Origin: Eucommia ulmoides
Lineage: Eukaryota; Streptophyta; Magnoliopsida; Garryales; Eucommiaceae
Reading direction: 5' to 3'
DNA: 64,000 nt
Assembly (NCBI GenBank): GCA_016647705.1
Contig: CM028334.1
Span: 14,616,402-14,680,401, forward strand
Positions 1-11,069 of the stretch are shown here, piece by piece (positions within the stretch are counted from its first letter, which is position 1; every line of letters starts with the position of its first letter). Below the pieces are notes generated by a model. That model saw only the letters and a list, made by a program, of their open reading frames with translations. It did no database searches and was not told the DNA's origin. Position numbers and translations under genes: made by a program.

Positions 1-1880
1 TGGTTACAACATAAAAAGGTCCCCAAATATCAATATGTATTAAAGCGAAAGGTTGGACAAACATATTATTTTAAGAAATAAATGGAAGATGTTTTTATTT
101 AGCCATATGACAAATGCCACAATGAGAAGAGTAAGACAAAGAATTAGGGATTTGTAATTCATTATGGGGCATTTGAATTTTTACAGGAGATGGATGTCCA
201 AGGTGAAAGTACCAGATGTCACATTTTTATATTATAAAACAAGAAAATAATGAATTACGAAGTGGAGCTTCCAGCTCTATAAGGTAAAGATTGTTGTGTC
301 GTCTACCATTCCCAATCGTCAAGCCCTAAGTAAGGTCTTGAATAACACATCAAGTGGAAGAAAAATCAACACAGCAGGAATGGCTGAGAGTAAGAGCACT
401 TACACTGAGAAGATTAAAGGAAAACATGGGAACAAAAAGAAAGTTGTTTAAGATCAAGGGATTAGATAAGGGCATAGTACCAATTTCAGTGATAGCAATA
501 GTTTGACCATTAGGAAGTATGACATTGTTGTTGTGAATTAATTTTGAGTGAGAAAAAAGAGAAATAGAACAACAGACATGATGTGTGGCACCAGTGTCTA
601 TAACCTAAGTATATGGAGGAATAGGGGGATGTGAAAGAAAGAGAGCAGTAAATGAGTTACAATTGAGGTAAGAAAAATAGGGTTCAATGGCCGATTAAGA
701 CTCAGATGTGGAGGCACCATAAACATGAAACTGTAAACTGAGCTAGGCAATGAGTAGCTGAATCTGATTTGGTAAGAGTTGGCCAAATGGAGAGGAGAAG
801 GTCATGGGAATAGGGGTAATGGGTGCAGGGCTGGAAAAGCGAGTGGGTTCAGCTGTGGATTTAACGGAGTGCTGATAAGCCTGGGCTTGAACCTAGGCTT
901 TAGTCTTGGGCTTGTACCCAGGTGGGTAACCGTGGACTTTGTAGCAGCGATCCACAGAATGCCCATTCAGCCTGCAATGAGAATAGATCGAGCATTCATG
1001 TTGAGATCAAAGCAAAAAAAAAAAAACGAAGTCGTTGCCAAATGAGTGATCGGAGTCTAAAGGAGGGGAGGCTAAGATGAAGAAATGTCGAAGGCTAATG
1101 AATTAGCCATGTGCAGGAGAAATAGCACTGATAGATCATTGTCGGTCCTCCTGAACAACCATATTGAACACTATCGCAACAGAGGGCAAAGGATCGAGCA
1201 TCAACATCTGACCTCGCATGACAACATAAGATTTCATTGCATAAGGAATTGCATGACATGTTCCTGTTGTTGATAATCCATCCACACTTTCATACCACTA
1301 CACTGACAAATGGGAACAGGTTGAAAGTTCTTAAGCTCATCCCAAATAACTTTCAGCCGAGTAAAATAGCTATTGATATCAAGAGACCCTTGAGAAAGGT
1401 CATGGAGCTATTGTTTGATCTAGAAAATGTGTGTAGCATTGCTTTAATGAAAGCGCTCATGAAGATCAGACCAGACGGCGTGATCACTATCGAGGTAAAG
1501 AATACTATCATTAATCTCTTTTGAGATAGCATTAAAGAGCTAAAAAGTAACTATACTGTTATAACGAGACTAGATTCCAGTAGAATGATCGTCCGGAGGA
1601 GGCTACCGAAGAGTGCCATCAATAAAATCGAGTTTGTTATGGCATTGAGAGCCATAAGTATCGCACGGTTCCAGGTATTGCAATTAGGACCAATACGAAC
1701 ATAAGAGACTAGAGTTAATCCGGGATGATCACCACTATGAAGAAAGAAGTGACTGTGAATATTATCCATGGGAGAGGAATCCAATTGATATTGAGTAGTA
1801 GTAGAAGAAGAGGGAAGCGTGTAAAGCTGAAAGCAGTTATTGTTGTTGGTGGTTTGTTGATTACCACCTCCACGAGCCAT
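1..1880 (-). pseudogene. Ty1/copia gag-protease-integrase fragment
   Basis: Read on the minus strand this is the first part of a copia polyprotein. It starts at the Met codon ending at 1880 (MARGGGNQ), followed by the gag N-terminal motif DHPGLTLVS and, near 1680, NTWNRA. Near 960 lies a zinc-knuckle remnant (CRLNGHSVDRC), near 590 the protease motif IDTGATHHVC, and at the left edge a GAG-pre-integrase/integrase start with HCGICHMAK and HIDIWGPF. Stops and frameshifts separate all of these, so it is not translatable. Reverse transcriptase and RNase H would lie left of position 1. The order and motifs are typical of plant copia elements; the lineage is not resolved. Confidence 0.82.
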
Positions 1881-1933
1881 GGATGGACAGGAAGAGAAAA
1901 GATAAGTATAGGAAGGAAAAACTTCTAATACCA

Positions 1934-2139
1934 TATTACAACATAGAATTGAGAAATGGAGAATAATGGAATAGAAGAACACTTCTCATTAAGCTTCAAT
2001 GAAGAGTAGCTACAATATATATAGCCATATAGCCAAACTATCCATAACAACCTAACCAGAACAAACTATAACAAAATAACAATCTAACAAGAAAGGGAAT
2101 AGAAAGTTTTAAGAAAAGGATATTCCCTAAAATCTAATA
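1934..2139 (-). mobile_element. Putative 5' LTR of the left-edge copia element
   Basis: About 206 bp lie directly upstream (minus sense) of the copia gag. On the minus strand it begins TATTAGATTTTAGGGAA, a likely mutated TG start. It contains TATATATA-type promoter sequence near 2015-2022 and ends just before a degenerate initiator-Met primer site, TGGTATTAGAAG (minus strand of 1922-1933). The short length fits small copia LTRs. The second LTR is outside the window, so the exact borders are estimates. Confidence 0.5.
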
Positions 2140-2400
2140 CTTTGGAATTACCACATCTAAGAAAGAAGCATCAGCAACATGAAATCTATTTTCACCAAAA
2201 CAAGATAGGAAATCGGCATTTTCATTTTGGTGAAATTGAAAAAAACCTAATACTTGTGGAGGGAGAGAGAGAGAGAGAGAGACAAAAACAGAAATTGAAG
2301 AGAATGGTCCTTGTAATGGATTTTTTTTCCGGTAAAGTTCAACAAAAAATTGGTTAACTTGATTTAGAGAAAGAGAGAGAGAATTTGAAAAAAACCTTTG
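2140..2400. other. Spacer with GA microsatellite, similar to 19790-19890
   Basis: Non-coding spacer with a (GA)n run near 2263-2281. The stretch about 2284-2390 (GAAATTGAAG..., CTTGTAATGG, TTCAACAAAAA, GAGAGAGAATTTGAA) resembles 19790-19885 in the same orientation, so the two outer flanks of the 2401-19758 nest share sequence. No gene is recognised. Confidence 0.5.
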
Positions 2401-3058
2401 GGTGTCGAAAATTGGTACTCACCAGCAATATGGTTCGTCTAGAGGAGACGTTGATTTTCCTTACTGAGGTTGAGGTGGAGGTGGAGATGTCTCGAGATCA
2501 GTCTATCTGGTTCGAGCTGATACTTGCACAAAGACCCGCCAGGGCTTGGCTCGGTGAAGTCCTTCTAGCGTAAGAGTAAGTACTCGGGCGAGAAGGGCTG
2601 ACTTCAAATTAGAGATTGAGCATTACCTTAGACTTTTTTTGGGTATTAAAATGCTCTGGTATTTATAAAATAGAGAGTGCACAGTGATGGACTTGGGTTG
2701 TTTGGCCCATTAGAAGAGCCCATTAATTGCCTTGGAGGAGGTCTGTCTGGAAAACTGAGCTCTACCATCCTCTAGTCGGAGAGCTCTGGTCAACACACTC
2801 TAGTCATGAGGTTCGAGCTCAGCTCGATCTTGAGGGTCTGAACTCAACTAGGTCTTGAGGGGCGGAGCTCAGTTACATCTCAAGGTCTGAGCTCAACTAA
2901 GGCCGAAGGTCTGAGCTCAGCCATGTCTTGAGGTCTGAGCTTCGCCACCCCTAATCAGACATCCTCTAGTCAGTCATTCAATCAAACTTGGTCAAAATGC
3001 CAGTCCATGTGTGTGTCTTTAGTGGGTGATTTTGGGGTGACCAAATTTACCATCATCA
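2401..3058 (+). repeat. GGTGT-family repeat, copy A
   Basis: Begins GGTGTCGAAAATTGGTACTC and ends ACCAAATTTACCATCATCA. Related copies lie at 19044-19758 (plus strand), 30121-36126 (minus strand, interrupted) and 54707-55425 (minus strand). About 2808-2946 is a minisatellite of roughly 24 bp built around GAGCTCAGC. The sequence just after this copy (GTTTCCCCCCAGGCCCC) resembles that after the copy ending at 54707, which suggests copies A and D are terminal repeats of a larger element and this is a boundary with its interior. Confidence 0.7.
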
Positions 3059-3462
3059 GTTTCCCCCCAGGCCCCAGTGCCGAGACGGAACGTAAGGTAC
3101 TAGGGGCTCAGCTCTACTATGGTTTGTGTCTTCGGCGGGTCGGCATACCATTCAGGGGTGACGTGCTCGAAGGTTCTTAATAGGTCCCACTTCTGAGCTC
3201 AGTACGGTCCTTGTGCTTGGCAAAGTCTCTGAGCTCGCCACGGTCCCTAAGCTCGACAAGGTGCCTAAGCTCAGCACGGGCCTTTTCAAAGACTTGAACC
3301 TTTTTTTCACTATTCATGCTCTTCAGAGGATGAGATCTTGAGCTCAGCTTGGCTTCAGCTCGGTCTCTTGTCTTCTCTACTAGAAGGGTCTTGAGCTCAG
3401 CTCGGCAAGGTGGGTTCTTCTTAGTGGGGCTCATCCCTGAGCCTTTTTGTGTTATTGTAGAC
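3059..3462. repeat. Interior of GGTGT element, GAGCTC-rich
   Basis: Continues from copy A with a G/C-rich start, then many degenerate GAGCTCAGC/GGTCTTGAG motifs up to 3462. An open frame on the minus strand (3177-3464) is only the minisatellite read through and has no recognisable domain. Confidence 0.45.
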
Positions 3463-5432
3463 ATGACATTTTAACCGTCCCGCAAAAATTTTATACTGTG
3501 TTTTATAAGTTTTTTATTATTTATTTTTACTTGATTTTCAGAAAATATAAAAAAAAAATGAGAAAAAAATGAAAAAGGAAAAAAAGTAGAAGAAGCATAA
3601 AAAAAGAAATTTTGAATCATTTGTAAACCATGTAGCTACAACATCCATGGACTCGGAAAACAATATGCATGCGGACCAAGGTGATAATACGAAGAAAAAA
3701 AAAATAAGAAACGTGAGGTAAGTGGTGACATTTTACTTGAAAGTACTTGTGAAGAATTTGTAAATAGAAATGCCGATGTGGAAATCATATGATCAAAATG
3801 AGAAGAAGAATAGACAAAGAGATGAGGAGGGCCCCACCTGCTATACTAAAAAAAATAATAATAATAATTAAAAAAAAAAAAAAATGACCTTTCCCCACCA
3901 CATGTCAGCCGCTGATATGAAAAAGGAAAAGTCAAACTTCAAAAGGCAAAGCGGTGAAGGGTTTAATATTCCAAGAAATTGGATTTTTCGCCTTTTTCTA
4001 ATTTTACCCTTTCCCAATATAACTTGGACTGGGTTTGGCAGCCAAACTTAATTTTTTAGGGTTCTTTATGTTTTTCACTCTCCATCTTTTCTTATGAATA
4101 AGGCCCTTCTCTTCATAGTTTATTCATCCAGAAATTGAGAGAAAAAACTCCTTAGAGAGTGATTCCTATCAAAAGCCCTTCCGGGAAGCCGTCTACGAGA
4201 GAGAAAAAAGCCAAACATCGAGATTCTTGGCCTAAAACATGTATGTTTTTCTTTTCTTTTTTAGTTTATTTAAATATCTCCATAGTTTAAATTACTATAA
4301 GCTTTTTATTTCTTTTAATTATATGATGACTCAATGAAAAACGTCAGGATGAGGTTTCCCAATTCTTAATCTGAACCTTTGAGCGTTTAGATCAGGACGT
4401 ATAGCGCTATTTTTTTTATTTTTGCAAAAAAAAATTTATTTTGTTTATGATTCATTAAAAAAAAAAAACACTAAAAAGAGTAAGTCATCCGATGATCCAA
4501 TGAAAACGCCGAGATGGGTTTCTCGTTTTTAAACTTAACCCCCGAACGTTAGGTGAATGATGTTTTCAATATTTATTTTTTTTTTTTTTTTATTCTTGTT
4601 ATCAAAACCCTAAAGATATAATAAAAAATGCAAAAAATCCAAAAATAATAAAATCTTTGCTTGTAGGAATTAATCTTTACAAACCTTAAGGTGAATTCAA
4701 CGATTCGATAAATCGTGAGATAGTTTTCCGTGACTTCATTTCCATTCCCCTACTCAAGTGGAATTTAGAAACGATTTATTTTAGGAAATCTCTTCCCTCG
4801 ATAAATTTTTTCGTGGGATTCCGCTTAAGTTTCGGAAAGATTAATTCCAACAAAATTATTTCCGCGAACTTCTCTCAATTCTCATATCCATAGAATTTAA
4901 GGGAATTTCAAATCAAGTTTTCTTTAAATTAATCGGGCAAACTAAAAATAGACATTTTTTCATCCATCTAGCACATTTATTTCTCGTATCATTTAGACAG
5001 CATGTTTAGGACACTTTCACCACTTACATTTTTTATACATATAGTTCTTTTTCTATGAATCCATGCTACTTTTTCACATCTAGTCACGACATGTGCACAC
5101 TTATATTTTTTTTATTAAATAATTAAATCATTACCACTCATATTCATTTTAATTAATGTAGTGTTCCCTATTCAATTCTCATATTCATATCAAGTTTGCA
5201 TTTACATATTTTAGTGTTTTTTTTTTTAGGTCGCTTTTGCATAAAAAATAAATTTCATATAGATTTTAATTTTGCATTTATATTTCATTCTTATTCACCT
5301 ATTTTAGTTTGTCTATTTAAATTAGAGAAATCTCTAGGAAACATATATAAAATCCCCCGGGGACCATCTTTATCGAATTCTTAATACTTGGTAAGAGGAC
5401 ATACCTGGGGAACATTCTCAAAAAATACAAAA
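3463..5432. mobile_element. Older LTR-like sequence, left part (target of Tekay element)
   Basis: AT-rich non-coding DNA with two diverged copies of a roughly 155-bp unit (about 4325-4470 and 4480-4610; both contain GATGA..CAATGAAAA followed by an A/G-rich then GAACGTT-like motif). It resumes after the gypsy insertion at 15073. There a motif GGGCGTCTTAGGGTGCC followed by CCTGAACGTAACC resembles LTRs of Tat/Ogre-type gypsy elements. That assignment is from memory of the family and is tentative. No coding sequence seen. Confidence 0.4.
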
Positions 5433-7504
5433 TATATGACCCTGATTCATGCTTGTACATCATTTAGTTTCATTTTAGAATAATTGAGAAAATTTGGGGA
5501 AAAATGGGTAAATTTAAATTTTAATTAAAAGTTTAAGGGTCCAATTGTAAATTTTTGAAAATTTATAAAAGCTAAAAAGACTAAGGAGAGAAATTTAGAA
5601 ATTTGGGGGGGGAGGAATGAGTAAATTAACTAAAGATATTTTTATGTATATATATATACTTATGGAAGTGTGTGTGTGTACCCTGCGATTAGACTGAATG
5701 AACAAGAGGAGAGGCAACGTGGCATTGTGTACTCCATAAATTCATCTATATATATATACACATGGTGATCGGGGATCACAATTATTCTAGAGAAAAACCA
5801 AGAGAGAGAGAGAGAGAAGAAATGGAGGAGGAGAAGCCATTGGAGAAGATGATCACCATTTTTTCAACGTGAAAGGGGTGTTCCAAGAGTTGTGGGTTGT
5901 TTTGTTGGGTGAAATAGGTGAGTGTGTCGTTTTTTTGTTTGTTTGAAAGCTAGTGTGTGTGTGTGTGCTCTGTTTGGCTGTTTGGAGTACAACCGGTGGT
6001 GTGGGTGGTGGTTTTGGTGTGTGTGTTGGTTGGGTTGAAAGGGGTGAGATTGATAGTTTTAGTTGTTAGATTGGGGTGGTTGATCGTGGAGGTGGAGTGG
6101 TGAATTTGGTGGTCGAAGCTGGTAACGAAAAAGGAGGAAAATGAAGGGTTGTTCTGTCAGGAGGAAGAAGGTCAGGGACGAAGGGCATTTCACCTAGGCA
6201 GTGGAAGTTCGCTTAGGCGATAAAAGATCAGTGGGCAAGGAAATTCGCGTGTTCGCCTAGGCAGAGAAGTTCTCTCCTAGGCAGAGATCCGTCAGTGTAT
6301 AAACTGAGAAAATGAGGAGCTGGTTCGCCTAGGCGAAAAATTGTTCACCTAAGCGGTGACCGTCAGTGTGTAATTCTGAACAGTGAAGGCACTTGTTCGC
6401 CTAGGCAGTTGGTTTCCGCTTAGGCGGTGGGGAGCAGGATTATATATTAAGAAATTTCTAAGAGGATTGACAACCGTTTCGGAGTGGGTAACGTCTCTCA
6501 TTAGCTTTTATGATTTACTAAATTAGTTTTCCAGCCTTAAAATGTCAAAATGAAGAAAATAAATAATGAGACCGTTTATATAAAACTTTAATGGCACTAA
6601 AACTCGTTAAGTCATATTTTTCACATAACAAAACGTAGGGAATAGGAAATTAATGAACGTAGGGCTTACATCGCACGATTAGGTTAATTTTCTCTATGCT
6701 ATTAATTTAGACCCTGTCATAAATAGGTTCGCAATTACCGGAGGATCAGTTGCGTAGAATTGGTAAAGCATTTAGGAGCGGATCATCAAGTAAGTGTATT
6801 GTCTTTTAGTAAATTTATTTTCAATTATATTATGGAATGTGTTTCTTTAAAACGGGACGAATTTATTACTTGTATGGATCAAATGAATTTTGGGTAATGT
6901 TTGTGTTTGACGATGTTGTTTATTGGGCCATGCCATAGTTTATATCCTGTCCGGAGAGTGGTCCAGCAGGTGGTGAATTATTTTATGTCTTGTCCGAATA
7001 GTGGTCCGACAGGTGGTGATTTATATTATGTCTTATCCGGAGGATGGTCTGGCAAGTGGTGATTGATATTATGTCCTCCGAAGACGTCCGGTAGGTGATT
7101 ATCTACGCAGTTAGGTCCGCGAGGAAAGCATATCCTACGGATGGTTACGGTACAGTTGTAACTCCCGATCGTGAAGTTAAAACGATCACTATGGCTAATC
7201 GGTGGATGTGTGGTGTTTTGTTATATAGGGTGAACAGCGTAGATTTATATTTAAATATAAAAGTTTTACAACTGAAGACAGTACACTCGCAGGTGCTGTA
7301 GATAGGCGTTTGTCCCCTACTGGCACTAGGTCGGATCTGGAAGTGCAATAGAGAAGGAGTATCTTGACGGTGTTACTTGAGGCAAATCAAATAGGGGGTT
7401 TTTGGGTTATGTATTTTGGATGTTATAAAGAATTTTTTGTAAGGACAAGAGTGTCCCCGAATAGAATGATGTATATATATTTAGATGGCTTTTGTGTGTA
7501 TGTA

Positions 7505-7545
<41 letters not shown>

Positions 7546-7641
7546 GTGTAAGTTGTCGTCTATATCAAATTGTATTTCAAGTGAGGTTGTGTCGACGTCA
7601 CGCCGGCCCCATAAGGACGGGTGTCCTGGGTAGAGTGATCA
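5433..7641 (+). repeat. 5' LTR of Tekay element
   Basis: 2209 bp, beginning TATATGACCCTG (TGTAAGACCCTG in the 3' LTR) and ending GTGATCA (TGTGACA in the 3' LTR). It contains about seven CGCCTAGGCG-like palindromes (6190-6440), a tandem hairpin array (about 6940-7105) and a TA run (7515-7541). Compared with the 3' LTR it lacks the segment corresponding to 14433-14690, with a GAA microhomology at the joint. Confidence 0.88.
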
Positions 7642-7645
7642 ATTT

Positions 7646-7658
7646 TGGTATCAGAGCC
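7646..7658 (+). other. Primer-binding site (initiator Met tRNA)
   Basis: TGGTATCAGAGCC lies four bases after the 5' LTR. It matches the 3' end of plant initiator methionine tRNA used to prime many LTR elements. Confidence 0.88.
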
Positions 7659-7889
7659 TAGGTTATAGGTTCTGTAAACTTGTTAGTCGTTGTGCCGGTA
7701 GGGGGCCATGAGATAGAAAGATGTGTCAGGAAGTCGTTCTTGTTGTCTAGTCAGTAGGGAACATTATGATAAGGGTGTCCGTGAATAATGTTGGCATTCG
7801 CATGATAGTTATTTAACGTATATTCATTTCTTGCAGTTTTCGGTTGGCCTAGTTAGTGGTTGAGTTGAATTTTATGGTTGATAATAGGT

Positions 7890-9050
7890 ATGGAGCAAGG
7901 TTATGAAAACTCTGGGAGCGTAAGACCCCAGGGGCAGCTCAAACCCTTGGGGCAAGCAGAACCCCAAGGACAGGGAGATAGGCTTCAAGGAAGCCTAGAT
8001 GCAGTTGAGTGGATTCTACAGGCTGCTACCCAGTTGACTGAGCAGCAAGCGAGGATAATGGAAAGCCAAAGGGCTCAAATTGAGATTTCCACATCTCAGG
8101 CAGTGCGCTTAAAGAGGTTCAAAGAGTTGGACCCTCCGGTTTTTACCAGGACAGCAGGTCCAACTGATACTGAAAATTGGCTTAGAGGTGTGGGCCATGT
8201 GTTTGAGGCGATGGGGATTGTTGACGATAGTCGAGTTCCCCTTGCCACTTTCCAGTTGAGAGAAGAGGTGAAGCACTGGTGGGAGAAAAGAAAAGGCTGA
8301 CTTTCGGTGCTAGCGAGGGGATTACTTGGGATCGTTTTGTTGTTGTATTTAATAAAAAGTATTTTCCCGAGTCATATCAATATCAAATGGAAAAGGAATT
8401 CATAACGTTGAAGCAGGGATAAATGGCGTTGCAACATTATGAAGTTCGATTTGATTCTTTGTCTCGTTTTGCCCCTGATTTGGTTAGAACGGAAAAGGCA
8501 AAGTACCGACATTTTCAAAAGGGGCTCAATCTAGAAATTCGTTCTAGTCTGACGAGACGACAGATTAAGAATTATGCAGAGCTAGTGAATACAGTGAAGT
8601 TAGTGGAGCGAGATGTTCAGGAAGCTATGGAGAGTCGTAAGCAGTCCAAGAATAGCCAATTCAAGTCACTCCATAGTTTTTTGGGTAGTGTTTCACACGG
8701 AGCGGTATCTCGACCGCCGGTTGTTCGAGCCTCATCTTTTGGCCAGTCTGTCAAGGGTCGTTGTCCCCGGTACTCATATCCCGGGCAATAGAAGAGTGCA
8801 TCTGAATCTAGTGTTTGTCCGCAGAGGCAGGAGAAGAGTCAGCCGCTTAGTCGAGCTGGGGGAGATAGATGTTATCGGTGTGGGGCACCAGATCACTTCA
8901 CCAGAGACTGTACTAGGGCGGTTCCAATGTGTTCTCGTTGTCAGGAGCCGGGTCATATAGCATCAAATTGTCCAAAATTTGTTTCTACATCTGTATCTTC
9001 CTCGAGTGGTGTGGGTAGTGCTGGTTCTAGCACTGTCCGAGGGCGTGGTT
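7890..9050 (+). pseudogene. Tekay gag
   Basis: Starts MEQGYENSG at 7890. The retrotransposon gag domain runs from about residue 75 (FKELDPPVF, ENWLRGVGHVFEAMG, FQLREEVKHWWEKRKG), then frameshifts near 8297 and continues (YFPESYQYQMEKEF). A stop follows at 8420 and the frame resumes at 8423 (LQHYEVRFDSLSRFAPDLV). Another stop lies at 8788. Two CX2CX4HX4C zinc knuckles follow at about 8871-8973 (CYRCGAPDHFTRDC and CSRCQEPGHIASNC). The product would bind element RNA and form particles. Disabled here by at least one frameshift and two stops. Confidence 0.85.
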
Positions 9051-9079
9051 GAGGATCGGCTAGAAGGCCTCCGACGTGA

Positions 9080-9600
9080 GGTCGTGTTTTTGCCCACTCG
9101 GCAAGATGCCCAGGCTACACCCGATGTTGTCACAAATATCATGTCATTATATGCTCGTATGCTTATTGATCTTGGTTCTACACATTCATTTGTTTCGGCA
9201 ACATTGATGATGCATGTAGGTTAATCCCTTATTTCTTTATCAAATCACATTGTTATTTTTACCCCGGTAGGTGAGTCAGTTTGGATAGATAGTGTGTTAA
9301 AAATTTGTCCACTTTGGGTCAATGATAGGGAGTTATTGGCAGATTTATTACCCCTGAGTATCCATGATTTCGATGTGATATTGGGTATAGATTTGCTATA
9401 TGAATATCATGCCACCGTGGATTGTTTTAAGAATGAAGTGATATTTCGAATCTCAGGTGAGCCAGAGTTCGTTTTTGTGGGAGATAGAATCATTACACCT
9501 GTTAGTCTAATCTCAGCCCTTGAAGCTAGAAAATTATTGCAGAGAAGATGTCAGGGCTATCTTGCACACGTGATTGATACTAATCAGAGAGAAGTCGCGA
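9080..9600 (+). pseudogene. Tekay aspartic protease
   Basis: The active-site region at about 9160-9200 reads LIDLGSTHSF, where the family has DSG: the serine is replaced by leucine, which should abolish activity. It is followed by a stop near 9224 and a continuation ([26 protein letters not shown]) matching the C-terminal half of retropepsin-like domains of gypsy elements. This would have cut the polyprotein. Confidence 0.8.
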
Positions 9601-11060
9601 TGGCAGATATTCTTGTGGTCAAAGATTTTCCTGATGTGTTTCCGGATAAATTTCCAGGACTACCAATAGATAGGGAAACAGAATTCATGATTGAGTTACT
9701 TCTAAGAACTGCCCCTATATCGATTCCACCTTATTGTATGGAGCCTAACGAGCTGAAGGAATTGAAAGTGCAGTTGCAAGATTTATTGGATCGTGAGTTT
9801 ATTAGGCGCAGTGTTTTCCCGTGGGGTGCCCCAGTTCTGTTCGTAAAAAATAAGGATGGCACGATTAGGATGTGCATAGACTATCGGCAGTTGAATAAGG
9901 TGACGGTTTAAAATAAATATCCGTTACCTAGGATTGATGATCTGTTTGACTAGATTTAGAAAGCTAAGGTGTTTTCCAAGATAGATCTTCAGTCGGGGTA
10001 TCACCAGTTAAAAGTCAGAGATAGTGACGTAGCGAAAACAACTTTTTATACTAGATATGGACACTATGAATTCCTGGTTATGCCCTTCGGAGTGACGAAT
10101 GCCCCTGCTACTTTCATGGATCTGATGAATAGAATTTTTCAACCCTATTTGGATCAATTTATTATCGTATTCATAGATGATATATTAATCTATTCCCCAA
10201 TCAGAGAAGAGCATACAGAGCATCTTCGGATCGTGTTACAGACGTTACGAGAGAAGAGGTTATATGCGAAATTCAGTATATACGAATTTTGGTTAGATCA
10301 TGTGGTCTTTTGGGGGCATGTTATTTCAGGAGACGGTATTCAAGTGGACCCAAAGAAAGTTGAAGCTGTTGTTCAATGGGAAAGGCTAAGAAATATGACA
10401 GAAGTGTAAAGTTTTTTAGGATTGGCGGGCTATTATCGATGGTTTGTTCAGGGCTTTTCTGTGATAGCTGCCCCGTTGACTTGTTTGACCAGCAAAGAAT
10501 CCAAGTTCGAATGGACCGATAAATACGAACAAATTTTTCAAGAGCTAAAAACGAGATTGATATCGGCACCAATCTTATCCCTCCCGACTGAAGGAGGTGG
10601 CTTCGTGATTTATAGCGACACATCACACCAAAGGCTGGGATGTGTTTTGATGCAGCATGGTCATGTAATCACATACGTATCTCGGCAACTGAAGAATCAT
10701 GAGCGTAATTACCCTACGCATGATCTGGAGCTGGCAGCAATTGTATTTGCCCTGAAGATCTAGAGGCATTATTTGTATGGCGAAACCTGTGAAATATACA
10801 CCAATCATCAGAGTTTAAAATATCTGTTTACCCATAAGGAGTTAAATTTGAGGCAAAGGCATTAGATATAGTTGATTAAAGATTATGATTACGATATCCA
10901 CTACCATCTAAGGAAAGAAAATGTTGTAGCAGATGCTTTAAGTCGAAAATCGGCCGGTTCGATCGCACATATTCGAGTAGTTCATACTAATCTATATGCC
11001 AAGCTGAGATCTATGCGAGTTCAATTAGCGGTTGGTCAGACGGTGGTATTGCTTGCGACA
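9600..11060 (+). pseudogene. Tekay reverse transcriptase and RNase H
   Basis: RT motifs occur in order: [20 protein letters not shown] (9820-9885), [11 protein letters not shown] (about 9981), [12 protein letters not shown] (about 10080), FIDDILIYS, the catalytic YxDD box (about 10169-10195), then [12 protein letters not shown]. RNase H follows with [28 protein letters not shown] and ADALSRK (about 10930). Stops interrupt at 9909, 9951, 9957, 10407, 10761 and 10863. The domain once copied element RNA into DNA. Confidence 0.9.
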
Positions 11061-11069
11061 TTGACGTTG

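Noticed and set aside
3177..3464. 95-codon ORF on the minus strand
   Set aside because: It is the GAGCTC minisatellite read in frame, with E/L/R-rich repeats and no known domain.
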